A DNA stretch of 45,936 nucleotides from Metabacillus lacus (GCF_009674805.1 NZ_WKKI01000031.1:1-45936); one strand, 5' to 3'; shown: positions 24,800-33,768, counted from the first letter of the stretch. The notes: a model not told the origin generated them from the sequence alone. Made by a program: numbers and translations.

Positions 24800-25121
24800 G
24801 TTACACCACTTCTGTTAGTATTTGGATGCTTTCGCTTTGCTGTTGTGCTGCCAGCACGATAACTCTCCTTTTCAGTCACACTTTTTAAAGGAAGTTAAGA
24901 ACTATGAAGTAAAACAACAAGCATTATGAAAACAAGCTATTTTTTTTACAAAGCTTTACCCATTCTATCATATTTTTGCCCGTGCAAAAAGCTGATGATC
25001 GATGTAAGACAGACTTAGTGTAGTTGCGCTGGGAGCAATTTCATAATAGGTAACCATAGCTAACCATAGCTAACCAGTCCAACCAGTACGATATAGGCAA
25101 ATTATCTGTAAAATATGAGAA
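24800..25121. other. Intergenic region upstream of the radical SAM gene
   Basis: About 320 bp without a gene. It contains a perfect inverted repeat TTTTTGC-CCGT-GCAAAAA (24973-24990) and an exact tandem pair of TAACCATAGC (25051-25070) followed by a partial third copy. No clear consensus promoter was found. Confidence 0.4.
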
Positions 25122-25149
25122 ATAGAGAAAACCGGGCATCTGCCCGGTT
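25122..25149 (-). terminator. Intrinsic terminator of the acyltransferase gene
   Basis: AACCGGGCA (25130-25138) pairs with TGCCCGGTT (25141-25149). On the minus strand the stem is followed by TTTTCTC. Confidence 0.8.
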
Positions 25150-25151
25150 CT

Positions 25152-26183
25152 TTAGCGGTATATTTCCTTTTTTCCTACGGCTTTCAACATATTTCTGAAG
25201 GTAGTTGTTTTCAGTTCAATAATTGGCTGTGTCATGGTTTTAACCATTGTACTTGACAAGATGAACGTCAGTGCCACTGCCATGAATACAATCAGCGTCA
25301 GGCTCTGATACTCCTTCAGCCAGCCTGCAAGCTGACTTTGCCTGAAATAACCGATAACAAATCCGTGGAGCAAATAAACATAAAAGGTTCGTGTTCCCCA
25401 TTTAGTGAAGAAAAATTCTCTTCTTGGAACGAATGCCATAAAGGCGAAAGTGAGCAGAATTGTTAGAACATAAAAACCAAGTCTTGTCAGCCCGCTCCAT
25501 ACATCAGCTTCTCCAAAAGCAGCGTAAGGTTTTGAACCGAAGAGCCATTCAAAATGAAAATCAATAAACAGATAAGCGATGAATGCTGCTGCCAATATCC
25601 CGCCTGCAAGTTTTTTTGCTGAGGGTGCTGATAATCTTTTAAAATGTTCCCCTCTCAAATAATAACCAAGAAGAAACAAAGGGAAAAATACAAACGTCCT
25701 GGAAAGACTGAGATAGCTGCTGATAAACTCTGCATATCCGACTGCGATTCCGATTCCAAAAGCAATCGTCACTGACACTTTCTTTGGGAATTTTGTAAAT
25801 ACAAACAAAAGAATGTTCCAAGAGAACAAGCTGAGCAGAAACCAAAGTGACCAGTGCGGATTCAGAGGATCTCTGTACAAGGTGTCTTTGCTTTGTATCA
25901 GATAATAATAAACTGAATAAATTCCCTGAAAAATAAGGTAGGGTAAGATCAGCTTTTTGGTTATCTTTGCAACATAACCTTTTTTGTTAAATCCTTTTGC
26001 AAAAAATCCTGCAAGCAGGATGAATGCTGGCATGTGAAATGTGTAGATATACTTATAGATTGTCATAATCAGCTCATTGTCATTTATAAATGATCTGATG
26101 AAATGTCCAAATACGACCAGCAGGATTAAAAGGAACTTGGCATTATCAAAATAACTGTCCCTTGTTTTTTTCAAAGTGATCAC
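25152..26183 (-). CDS. ykrP: Acyltransferase 3 family membrane protein, YkrP-like
   Basis: 343-aa integral membrane protein with about ten hydrophobic segments. It belongs to the OafA/YrhL-like acyltransferase 3 family: the N-terminus RDSYFDNAKFLLILLVVFGHFIRSF has the family's catalytic-type His in helix 1, and HMPAFILLAGFFAKG follows. Such proteins O-acylate cell-surface polysaccharides. The symbol rests on synteny with kinE-ogt. It is divergent from kinE and has its own terminator. Confidence 0.85.
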   Translation of the reverse strand: MITLKKTRDSYFDNAKFLLILLVVFGHFIRSFINDNELIMTIYKYIYTFHMPAFILLAGFFAKGFNKKGYVAKITKKLILPYLIFQGIYSVYYYLIQSKDTLYRDPLNPHWSLWFLLSLFSWNILLFVFTKFPKKVSVTIAFGIGIAVGYAEFISSYLSLSRTFVFFPLFLLGYYLRGEHFKRLSAPSAKKLAGGILAAAFIAYLFIDFHFEWLFGSKPYAAFGEADVWSGLTRLGFYVLTILLTFAFMAFVPRREFFFTKWGTRTFYVYLLHGFVIGYFRQSQLAGWLKEYQSLTLIVFMAVALTFILSSTMVKTMTQPIIELKTTTFRNMLKAVGKKEIYR

Positions 26184-26474
26184 CTGATTTCAAAAATTTT
26201 TAAAAAAGCAGAGTAAGATATTGGTATTTTTAATTAAGAAATACCCGCTGCTACATTAGGATAAAACATGAGTAACAGCAAGTCAGTCATATCACAGCCT
26301 TTGTTAGAAACTTGTCATCCTCTTGTTACATATCAGTAAGAAAGTGGGAAGGCATGAAAAATATGTCGAAATAAGCGGTGAAAAAATCGTCATTTTATCC
26401 ATTCTGGTGAAGGACTCTAGGTGCATTTGTAGAAAGTTATGTACATGAAAGAAGCGGCAAAAGGGGAGGACGTC

Positions 26475-28673
26475 ATGAATCATACGATGATGAATGATGA
26501 AGTGGTTCAAATGAGGCAAGAGCTGGACAGGCTTCGGAAAGAAAATGATGCGCTGCAGGAAAAACTGTTTACACATGAAATTATGTTTCATGGAGCACTG
26601 GATGCGATTATGGTTTTTGATGAATATATGAATTTTATAAATGTGAATGCTGCAGCATGTGAAATGTTTAAGCTGTCGAGAGAGCATTTATTAAATAGAA
26701 ACTTATCGGACTTTTTAAGTTTAATGCCTGCAGATGAACTGGAGCGTCAATCTGATATCTTACGGAGGGAAGGTATTTTTTGTGGAGAGCTGCTGCTCAA
26801 GCTGGATGGAGGAGATATTAAGTTTATTGAATTCACAGCAAAGAATCGTGCTCTCGGCCGTTATCATTTAACAATCATGAGGGATATTTCATCAAAAAAG
26901 ATGCTTGAACGGGAACGGATAATTAATGAGCAGCTTTTTAAGGATCTGTTTAACAGGGCTGTAGATGGTATTATTATTTTTGATGATGCAGGAAATTTTA
27001 TTGATGCCAATCAGTCGTTTTGCCATGATCTTGAGATTGATAAGGGAAATCTTGCGGCTTATTATCTGCATATGTTTGCTGAAGCAGAGGAGATTGAAGA
27101 GCAGATCTGGAGCAGTCTGAGGGTATCAGGAAGGGCTCAAGGCGAGCTTACATTCCGCTTGAAAAGCGGGCAGAAGAAAATCTTTGAATTTACTACAAGT
27201 TCCAATATTTTAAATGGATTTTATATGTCCATCATGAGAGATATTACTGAGAAGCGAATGATGGAAATGAGACTTTATAAAAGCGAAGAAAGATTCAGGG
27301 AAATTTTTGAGAACGCAATTGATTCTATACTCATTGTGGAGAAAGACGGCAGAATTGCCAAAGCGAATCAATCGGCATGCAGAACATTTGAATTACCTTT
27401 AGAGAAATTAATGGAAAGCAATATTATGAATTTTATTGATAAACAGGATTCCCGGTTTATCGAGGTGGCAAAGAGATATTCGGATAATGGTGCCATCAGG
27501 GACGAATTGAAATTCAGTATGCCTAATGGCCAATGTAAAGAGTTAGAGTTTACTTCAAAAATGAATATTTTTGACAGCCAGCATCTCATCATTGCCCGCA
27601 ATGTCAGTGACAGAAAAGAAATGGAGAAAGAGCTGAGAGAAAGCGAGTTAAAATTCCGAAAAATCTTTAATGGCGCAATGGACGGAATTGTTTTATTTAA
27701 TGACAGCTATGATATTGTGGATGCAAATCCAATCGCCAGTAAAATTATTAATATTTCACTTGAAAAATTAAAAAACAGCAATTTGTATGAATTGTTCTGT
27801 TTCGATAAAATAGGCTGCAATGAGGCGAAGAGGGAAAGCTTTAACCTGCTTGATGAGGTGACCGAAGAATTTCCGCTGTTCCTGAAGAACGGCCAAAAAG
27901 TCATTGTAGAATGTTCTGTGAAGAGAAATGTAATTGAAAACCTAAACCTGGCTATCTTCAGGGATGTCACTGAACGGAAAGAGCTGGAAGAGAGGCTGAG
28001 AAAATCAGATACGTTAAATGTGGTTGGAGAGCTTGCGGCAGGGATTGCACATGAAATCAGAAACCCGATGACGGCACTGAAAGGTTTTATTCAGCTGCTT
28101 CAGGGAAGTGTGAAGGGCGATTATCCGATGTATTTCAATGTGATCACGTCCGAGCTCAAAAGAATTGAATCAATTATTACAGAGTTCTTGGTATTGGCGA
28201 AACCGCAGGCCGTTCATTATCAGCAGGAAAGTGCGGTAAAAATCATGAAAGAGACGATTGAACTGCTAAATGCTCAAGCTATTATGGCAAATGTCCAAAT
28301 CAGGCTTTCCAGCTATTCAAATATCCCATATATCTACTGTGAGCCCAATCAGCTGAAGCAGGTATTTATCAATATTTTAAAAAATGCCATTGAAGTCATG
28401 CCGAAAGGCGGTTTCATCTCAGTGACGATGGATAAAAAGGACGAACAGCACATCACCATCTGCATTCGCGACAAAGGAGCAGGAATTCCTGAAGATAAAT
28501 TAAAAAGACTGGGAGAGCCTTTCTACACGACAAAGGAAAGGGGAACCGGACTTGGGCTGATGGTGAGCTATAAAATTATTAAAGAGCACAGAGGCAAAGT
28601 CAAGGTTGAGAGCACTCTAGGCGAAGGAACAACGTTTCATATTACCTTGCCAATACACCAGGAACAAATATGA
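26475..28673 (+). CDS. kinE: Sporulation sensor histidine kinase KinE
   Basis: 732-aa soluble histidine kinase. Four tandem PAS domains (about 30-160, 160-270, 275-390, 395-510), each ending in an IMRDI/IARNV/IFRDV-type strand, precede the kinase core. The H-box GIAHEIRNPMTALKGF carries phospho-acceptor H526. The ATP-binding domain has the N-box (NILKNAIEVM), G1 (DKGAGIP), F (PFYTTK) and G2 (GTGLGL). No transmembrane helix. ATG 26475 has GGGGAGG 5 nt upstream; the ATG at 26439 has no SD. In B. subtilis KinE feeds the Spo0F phosphorelay. The repeated PAS domains are more similar to each other than usual, suggesting internal duplication. Confidence 0.9.
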   Translation: MNHTMMNDEVVQMRQELDRLRKENDALQEKLFTHEIMFHGALDAIMVFDEYMNFINVNAAACEMFKLSREHLLNRNLSDFLSLMPADELERQSDILRREGIFCGELLLKLDGGDIKFIEFTAKNRALGRYHLTIMRDISSKKMLERERIINEQLFKDLFNRAVDGIIIFDDAGNFIDANQSFCHDLEIDKGNLAAYYLHMFAEAEEIEEQIWSSLRVSGRAQGELTFRLKSGQKKIFEFTTSSNILNGFYMSIMRDITEKRMMEMRLYKSEERFREIFENAIDSILIVEKDGRIAKANQSACRTFELPLEKLMESNIMNFIDKQDSRFIEVAKRYSDNGAIRDELKFSMPNGQCKELEFTSKMNIFDSQHLIIARNVSDRKEMEKELRESELKFRKIFNGAMDGIVLFNDSYDIVDANPIASKIINISLEKLKNSNLYELFCFDKIGCNEAKRESFNLLDEVTEEFPLFLKNGQKVIVECSVKRNVIENLNLAIFRDVTERKELEERLRKSDTLNVVGELAAGIAHEIRNPMTALKGFIQLLQGSVKGDYPMYFNVITSELKRIESIITEFLVLAKPQAVHYQQESAVKIMKETIELLNAQAIMANVQIRLSSYSNIPYIYCEPNQLKQVFINILKNAIEVMPKGGFISVTMDKKDEQHITICIRDKGAGIPEDKLKRLGEPFYTTKERGTGLGLMVSYKIIKEHRGKVKVESTLGEGTTFHITLPIHQEQI

Positions 28674-28689
28674 TACAGGAGAGAAAAGA

Positions 28690-29178
28690 ATGAACTGCAT
28701 AACATACTCCAGCCCCCTCGGAGAATTGTATATCATTGAAGAGGATGGCATGCTGACGCATTTGTATTTAAATGAGGAAGATTACAAGGCTTCCCGGCAG
28801 GAAAGCCTCGCAGTAATGGAAGAAACTCCTTTGCTAAAGGAAGCGGCTGTACAGCTGGAAGAATATTTTCAAGGAAAAAGGAAAGTGTTCAGCCTTCCTA
28901 TTAAACAAAATGGGACACCTTTTCAGCAGAGTGTCTGGGCAGCTTTGCAGGAAATCCCTTATGGAACCGCCAAAAACTACGGACAAATCGCAGAAGAAGT
29001 CGGAAGTCCGAAGGCTGTCAGGGCAATTGGCCAGGCCAACAGAAGAAATTCCCTGCCAATTATCGTTCCTTGTCACAGGGTGATAGGTAAAAATCAATCA
29101 TTAACCGGATATGCTGGAAGCAGAACAAATTTGAAAGAACTGCTGTTAAATTTAGAAAACATTTCTTATTCACCTTGA
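28690..29178 (+). CDS. ogt: Methylated-DNA-[protein]-cysteine S-methyltransferase
   Basis: 162-aa O6-alkylguanine-DNA alkyltransferase that transfers the alkyl group irreversibly to its own cysteine. The active-site motif PCHRVIG places the acceptor at C128. YGTAKNYGQIAEEVGSPKAVRAIGQANRRN is the DNA-binding helix-turn-helix and arginine finger. It starts 16 bp after kinE, so the two are co-transcribed, as in the B. subtilis order. Confidence 0.95.
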   Translation: MNCITYSSPLGELYIIEEDGMLTHLYLNEEDYKASRQESLAVMEETPLLKEAAVQLEEYFQGKRKVFSLPIKQNGTPFQQSVWAALQEIPYGTAKNYGQIAEEVGSPKAVRAIGQANRRNSLPIIVPCHRVIGKNQSLTGYAGSRTNLKELLLNLENISYSP

Positions 29179-29181
29179 AGG

Positions 29182-29232
29182 AAAGCCTGCTGCAGCCAGT
29201 TAGAGATAACAGTGTCTGCAGCAGGCTTTTTT
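29182..29232 (+). terminator. Intrinsic terminator of kinE-ogt
   Basis: AAAGCCTGCTGCAG (29182-29195) pairs perfectly with CTGCAGCAGGCTTT (29216-29229), then a T-run. Confidence 0.93.
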
Positions 29233-29354
29233 TATTTTTTGCTCTATAGGGGTGGATGGTGATAGCAGAAACTTATCTAAGATCTTAATAGATTTTAGAT
29301 TATACAGTGAAAAAATGGGGGATATAACTAACAGAAAATGAAGGAGGGATATTT

Positions 29355-30140
29355 ATGAATTTGTCTTTGAAGGGAAAAACTGCACTTGTAACAGGAGCTT
29401 CATCAGGGATTGGAATGGCTTCTGCCATCAGCCTCGCTAAGGCAGGCGCAAAAGTTGCTTTGCTTGTTCACCACAAGGAAGGCGCAGAGGAAGTTGAAAA
29501 AGAGCTGAAACAGCTTGATGCTGAATATCTTGTGCTGGAAGCAGATGTGAGTGATGAGGAAAAACTTAAAACGGCGGTTACAGAAGCAGGAGAGAAATGG
29601 GGAGAATTTCACGCGGTTCTTGTTAATGCAGGTATAAATGGTACTCTTTCTCCCATTGAAGACCTGAATGTGGAAGACTGGGACAAAACCATTCATACTA
29701 ATTTAAAAAGCACTTTTATGACAGTGAAATACTGTATTCCTTATATGAAAGAGAACGGCGGAAGTATTGTCATTACAAGCTCCATCAACGGAAACAGAAT
29801 TTTTAAAAACTTTGGAATGTCAGCCTACAGTACCTCAAAGGCAGGACAGATGGCATTTGGTAAAATGGCTGCACTGGAGCTTGCTCAGTACGGCATCCGT
29901 GTTAACATCATCTGTCCAGGTGCAATCGATACCAATATCGATGAAAACACCTTCCCAGAGAAGGAAAAGCTGAAAAAGATTGAAATACCTGTAGAGTATC
30001 CTGAAGGTAATCAGCCGCTGGAGCAAAAAGCTGGTGAACCTGAGCAGGTAGCCGATCTGGTTCTTTTTCTTACATCAGATGCCTCCAAACATATTACCGG
30101 CACAGAGCTCTTCATAGACGGTGCAGAATCTCTTCTATAA
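29355..30140 (+). CDS. SDR family oxidoreductase
   Basis: 261-aa classical short-chain dehydrogenase/reductase. It has the cofactor motif TGASSGIG, NAG (in VLVNAGING), the catalytic Ser in ITSSING and Y158-STS-K162. ICPGAIDT and the C-terminal ITGTELFIDGAESLL are family standard. The substrate is not evident. NADP versus NAD use is unclear. It is monocistronic: AAGGAGG upstream and a terminator after. From memory it is absent from the B. subtilis ogt-mtn interval. Confidence 0.92.
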   Translation: MNLSLKGKTALVTGASSGIGMASAISLAKAGAKVALLVHHKEGAEEVEKELKQLDAEYLVLEADVSDEEKLKTAVTEAGEKWGEFHAVLVNAGINGTLSPIEDLNVEDWDKTIHTNLKSTFMTVKYCIPYMKENGGSIVITSSINGNRIFKNFGMSAYSTSKAGQMAFGKMAALELAQYGIRVNIICPGAIDTNIDENTFPEKEKLKKIEIPVEYPEGNQPLEQKAGEPEQVADLVLFLTSDASKHITGTELFIDGAESLL

Positions 30141-30180
30141 GAGATTGAAGAGCACTGAAAGTTTCATATGGATACAACCT

Positions 30181-30210
30181 GACCAATTAGCTTAGCTTTT
30201 TGGTCTTTTA
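30181..30210 (+). terminator. Intrinsic terminator of the SDR gene
   Basis: GACCAA (30181-30186) pairs with TTGGTC (30200-30205), followed by TTTTAG. Confidence 0.65.
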
Positions 30211-30310
30211 GTTGTACATAAAAAAGGATCATACTTGTCACATCAACAAATGAACAACATATAATTTACTAAGGTTAAAAAAGTTTCCTTAATGCAAAAG
30301 GTGGTGGAGA

Positions 30311-30427
30311 ATGTTGGTTTCCCGTGTTCATAAAATTGAAGCACTATCATGGCTGGTTCATAAAATGGGGATAATCTCAGCTGATGAGAAAGAGCAAATC
30401 ATGAAAAAACAGCAGGTCTTCAAATAA
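30311..30427 (+). CDS. Small hypothetical protein (38 aa)
   Basis: ATG ORF with a strong GGTGGTGGAG ribosome site just upstream. The product is an amphipathic, basic peptide (MLVSRVHKIEALSWLVHKMG then IISADEKEQIMKKQQVFK). The segment GIISADEKEQIMKKQ resembles the short C-terminal helix-turn-helix found in SHOCT-like oligomerisation motifs, but this is only a pattern. It lies between the SDR gene and the ArsR/DUF2087 regulator, outside the latter's promoter. Function unknown. Confidence 0.5.
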   Translation: MLVSRVHKIEALSWLVHKMGIISADEKEQIMKKQQVFK

Positions 30428-30491
30428 ACAAAAATGAAAAATCGTTTTTCATGCTGGCTTGTCCTTTTGAAAGAGAGTACTTTGGATATTG

Positions 30492-30545
30492 TTGACAATT
30501 TACCTAATTAGGTTATAATCTAATTAGATAAATATCTAAATAGAG
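30492..30545 (+). promoter_or_regulatory. ArsR/DUF2087 gene promoter with three phased operators
   Basis: Promoter TTGACA (30492-30497), 16-bp spacer, TATAAT (30514-30519). Three 12-bp palindromes lie over it: ACCTAATTAGGT (30502-30513), ATCTAATTAGAT (30518-30529) and ATCTAAATAGAG (30534-30545, imperfect). Their centres are exactly 16 bp apart. They fill the spacer, the -10 and the start site, so cooperative self-repression by the encoded regulator is likely. Confidence 0.8.
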
Positions 30546-30555
30546 GATTGTGACT

Positions 30556-31134
30556 ATGCAGCTGAATAAATTAGTGGAGTTTCACAAAGTGATGGGAGAT
30601 CCAACCAGAATCAGAATTGTCACACTGCTTGCCAGCGGGCCTAAGCATGGCCAGGCAATAGCGGGTATACTCGGCTTAACGGCGCCAACTATTTCCCATC
30701 ACCTTGGAAAACTGAGGGCTTTAAATTTGATTGAGGAGAAACGGGTGAAAAACAGTATATATTTTGCACTTCATCACAATGTGTATGATCATTATGCTGC
30801 TGCAGTTGGAGAAACGGTACGTAAGGGAGGGGATGAGGAAATGAGCGCACAGCAGGGGAGTGACCACATGATACTGAGGAATTACTTAACAAAAGAGGGG
30901 AAACTGAAAGTCATTCCATCTCAGAGAAAAAGAAAGCTAATTGTTTTAAGACATATTGTGGAAGAATTTGAGCCAGGCCGCAAATACCCTGAAAAAGAAA
31001 TAAATGAATATCTGCTAAAATACCATGAAGATTTTGCAACCCTCCGCCGGGAATTGATTATGAATTCTATGATGTACAGAGAAGATGGTATATACGAGCT
31101 AAATCCGAAAGAAATGTGGAATAACATTGATTAA
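30556..31134 (+). CDS. ArsR-type HTH regulator with C-terminal DUF2087
   Basis: 192-aa regulator. Residues 1-85 are an ArsR winged helix (KVMGDPTRIRIVTLLASGPKHGQAIAGILGLTAPTISHHLGKLRALNLI). Residues 105-185 match DUF2087 (NYLTKEGKLKVIPSQRKRKLIVLRHI..FEPGRKYPEKEINEYL..DFATLRRELI). It lacks the ELCVC metal site of ArsR/SmtB sensors, so it probably senses something other than a soft metal or only responds through DUF2087. ATG 30556 has AGAGGA 8 nt upstream; the GTG two codons earlier is too close. The promoter is covered by three matching palindromes. Confidence 0.85.
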   Translation: MQLNKLVEFHKVMGDPTRIRIVTLLASGPKHGQAIAGILGLTAPTISHHLGKLRALNLIEEKRVKNSIYFALHHNVYDHYAAAVGETVRKGGDEEMSAQQGSDHMILRNYLTKEGKLKVIPSQRKRKLIVLRHIVEEFEPGRKYPEKEINEYLLKYHEDFATLRRELIMNSMMYREDGIYELNPKEMWNNID

Positions 31135-31229
31135 TTTCCTTGAAAGTTGAGTTTGAGGAAAACTTCCGCTTTTAGGCAGGACAAGCCCTTTTGAGAGAGG
31201 CAGGCAGTTCCCAGCATATTTCCTAGAGA

Positions 31230-31265
31230 AACAAATATCTCCCCTCTACATCTAGAGGGGAGATA
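31230..31265 (-). terminator. Intrinsic terminator of the mtnKA-ABC operon
   Basis: A perfect 13-bp stem, TATCTCCCCTCTA (31236-31248) with TAGAGGGGAGATA (31253-31265), and a CATC loop. It lies 6 bp past the last permease stop; on the minus strand it continues TTTGTTT. Confidence 0.88.
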
Positions 31266-31271
31266 GTGATG

Positions 31272-32282
31272 TTACTTTTTCTGTAAATGCCAAAGCGCAA
31301 GAGCACCTATCAGAATACTTCCTTTTAATATATCCTGTGCATAATAGGGAACGTTCAGCATAGTCAAACCGTTAAGCAGGATCCCAATTAACACAGCTCC
31401 GAAAAATGTTCCGACTACATTAGGCTTTCCTGCACCAAAGACAGAGAAACCGATGAAGGCTGCTGCCACTGCGTCCATTAAAAGAGGGGCGCCTGCTGAT
31501 ACTTGACCCGTTCCAATTCTAGAGGCAAGAATAATCCCGCCGATAGAGGCAAAAATGCCGCTTAGAACATATGCATACGTTCTATAGCGGTTTACAGGAA
31601 TGCCGGATATGCGGGCTGCTTCCCGGTTGCTGCCAGTCATATAAAAAAGCCTGCCCGGCCGGGAGTATTGAAGAAAAAGGTGAACAACGATGACTGCTGC
31701 AATCATGAGCAGTGCTGAAAAAGGAATGCCGAACAGCTCGCCTTGTCCGATGTATAGGAATGAAGGGATAAATCTGCCCGGTGCTGTTCCTCCGCTCTCC
31801 AGCGGCATATTATTATAAATGGAGAAGCCCTTTGTATAGGTCAGCTGTACGCCATTGATGATGTACATAACAGCAAGGGTAGCCAATAAGTCAGGAAGCT
31901 TAATTTTCACAGCCAAAAATGCATTAAAAAGCCCAATTAACACTCCGAGCAGAATTGGAATGATAAGCGCAATGAATAATTCCTGCCGATAAAGCACAAG
32001 TGCTGCGGCACTTGTTACTGTTGCAAGGCTTACCGTTGATCCAACAGACAGGTCAAAGCCGTCTACGATTAATGAAAAAGTGATACCGATTGCAACAAAG
32101 GTCACAATACTGATGGACCGCAGTATATCGCTGAAATTTGAATAACTTAAAAATTCATCTATAATAATTGAAAAAAAGAGGATGAGCGCTCCTGTTACAA
32201 GGAGAGTTCCGTGCTTAAATAGAAACTGAAGAGCTTTTTCTTTCATAGGTTTCCTTGTTGTCTGAAGTTCTGTTTGTACCAC
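31272..32282 (-). CDS. ABC transporter permease, ribose (RbsC) family; probable methylthioribose importer
   Basis: 336-aa RbsC-type permease with about nine hydrophobic segments. Family signatures include SIVTFVAIGITFSLIVDGFDLSVGSTVSLATV and RTYAYVLSGIFASIGGIILASRIGTGQ. I chose GTG 32282, which has GGAGGAG 8 nt upstream within the ATPase gene; the ATG at 32303 lacks an SD, and ATG 32246 is a third option. It overlaps the ATPase gene by 68 nt. Last gene of the S-box-controlled mtnK-mtnA operon, which is the basis for proposing methylthioribose as substrate. Confidence 0.85.
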   Translation of the reverse strand: MVQTELQTTRKPMKEKALQFLFKHGTLLVTGALILFFSIIIDEFLSYSNFSDILRSISIVTFVAIGITFSLIVDGFDLSVGSTVSLATVTSAAALVLYRQELFIALIIPILLGVLIGLFNAFLAVKIKLPDLLATLAVMYIINGVQLTYTKGFSIYNNMPLESGGTAPGRFIPSFLYIGQGELFGIPFSALLMIAAVIVVHLFLQYSRPGRLFYMTGSNREAARISGIPVNRYRTYAYVLSGIFASIGGIILASRIGTGQVSAGAPLLMDAVAAAFIGFSVFGAGKPNVVGTFFGAVLIGILLNGLTMLNVPYYAQDILKGSILIGALALWHLQKK

Positions 32283-33768
32283 TCTGATCTCCTCCGCTGG
32301 CATAATAAATAATTTCTTCTAAAGAAGTTTCCCTGCAGGACAGCTCCTTGACCATTTTGCCGTTATACATGATGAGTATTCTGTCGGCAACCTCCAAAAG
32401 CTCCTGCCACTCACTGGTAAAATACAAGATGCTTTTTCCGCTTTTAGCAAGTGACCCAATGATGTCAAATACTTCCTGTTTAGCAGCAATATCAATTCCT
32501 TTTGTTGGTTCATCAAATAAATAAACACTGCTGTCAGTTTTCAGCCATTTTCCAATTACGACTTTTTGCTGATTTCCTCCACTTAAATATCTGGCTGCAA
32601 TAGAAGTTGATTGTGGCGTGATTGTCAGCTGTTTCATTAGTCCTTCAGCTTCATTCCGCTGTTTTCTGTTATTCACCCATCCAGCAGCGCTGAGTTTCTT
32701 GAGAATTTGAGAAGTGATGTTCTCAGCAACACTGTGCTTGATAAATAAGCCCTGTCTGCGTCTCTCTTCCGGTATCAGGCATATTCCTGCGGATATGGCA
32801 TCAGAAGGGGAGGAAACAGATACTGCTTTTCCCTCTACTTCCAGGCTGACCTTTTCCCCGCTTAAACCATACAATGCCTGAGCAAGCTCAGTTTTACCTG
32901 CACCAACCAAGCCGGCAATCCCGACAATTTCACCTGAATGAACAGTGAAATCTACTGCTGTTTGTTTTTGGGGAATGGATAAATTTCTGACTTTTAAGGA
33001 CAGCTTCTCTTCATTCACAGAAGATTTGCCTGCAGCCCCCTTCAAACCTGACTGAGAGCCGGTCATCTCTTTAATCATGACAGGTATGTCCGTTGCAGCA
33101 ACGGAATTTGTATAAGCAGTAACCCCATCACGCAAGATCGTTACAGAATCGCAGATTTCTTTAATTTCAGACAGCCTGTGGGAAATATAGATAATCGCTG
33201 TTCCTGATTTCTTCAGCATTTTGATAATATTGAACAGCACACTTGTTTCAGACTGGCTCAATGGGGCGGTAGGTTCGTCCAGAATAATTAAATCTGAGGA
33301 AGAGGAAAGAATTTTAGCGAGTAAAATCAGCTGCTTTTCCTGCAGTGAGCAGTCCTGCACCAGCTGCTCGACCTTTATGCTAAGTCCAATGGAATTCACC
33401 AGCTTGATTGCATTGCTTTTTTGCCGTGAGACCGAGATTAGGAAGTCTTCGTTTGGCATGTCTGCGAGATTTTCAAAAACGGGAAGTTCAGGAAAAAGTG
33501 AAGTGTCTACTTCCTGAACGAGTATTCCAATTCCTGATGTTTTGGCATCCTGGGGAGAAGAAAATGAAACTTCTTTTCCGGAAAGAAAGATCTTTCCGCT
33601 GTCAGGCTGATAATCACCGGATAAAATTTTCATAAGTGTACTTTTTCCGGCACCGTTCATTCCCAGCAGGGCATGGACTACACCCTTTTTCACAGTAAAG
33701 TCCACGTTTTTTAAAACAGAGTTTTCCTCAAATGCTTTGCAGATTTGCTTCATTTCCAAAGCATGCAT
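32215..33768 (-). CDS. Sugar ABC transporter ATPase (RbsA-like, two ABC domains)
   Basis: 517-aa duplicated ATPase. Domain 1 (about 1-235) has Walker A LGMNGAGKST and Walker B LIILDEPT, but a degenerate signature (CSLQEKQL). Domain 2 (about 255-500) has Walker A VGAGKTEL, the intact signature LSGGNQQK and Walker B LFDEPTKG. This asymmetry is normal in the ribose/galactose family. The ATG overlaps the stop of the binding-protein gene (TAATG), so translation is coupled. It energises the permease encoded next. Confidence 0.9.
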   Translation of the reverse strand: MHALEMKQICKAFEENSVLKNVDFTVKKGVVHALLGMNGAGKSTLMKILSGDYQPDSGKIFLSGKEVSFSSPQDAKTSGIGILVQEVDTSLFPELPVFENLADMPNEDFLISVSRQKSNAIKLVNSIGLSIKVEQLVQDCSLQEKQLILLAKILSSSSDLIILDEPTAPLSQSETSVLFNIIKMLKKSGTAIIYISHRLSEIKEICDSVTILRDGVTAYTNSVAATDIPVMIKEMTGSQSGLKGAAGKSSVNEEKLSLKVRNLSIPQKQTAVDFTVHSGEIVGIAGLVGAGKTELAQALYGLSGEKVSLEVEGKAVSVSSPSDAISAGICLIPEERRRQGLFIKHSVAENITSQILKKLSAAGWVNNRKQRNEAEGLMKQLTITPQSTSIAARYLSGGNQQKVVIGKWLKTDSSVYLFDEPTKGIDIAAKQEVFDIIGSLAKSGKSILYFTSEWQELLEVADRILIMYNGKMVKELSCRETSLEEIIYYASGGDQSGTNRTSDNKETYERKSSSVSI

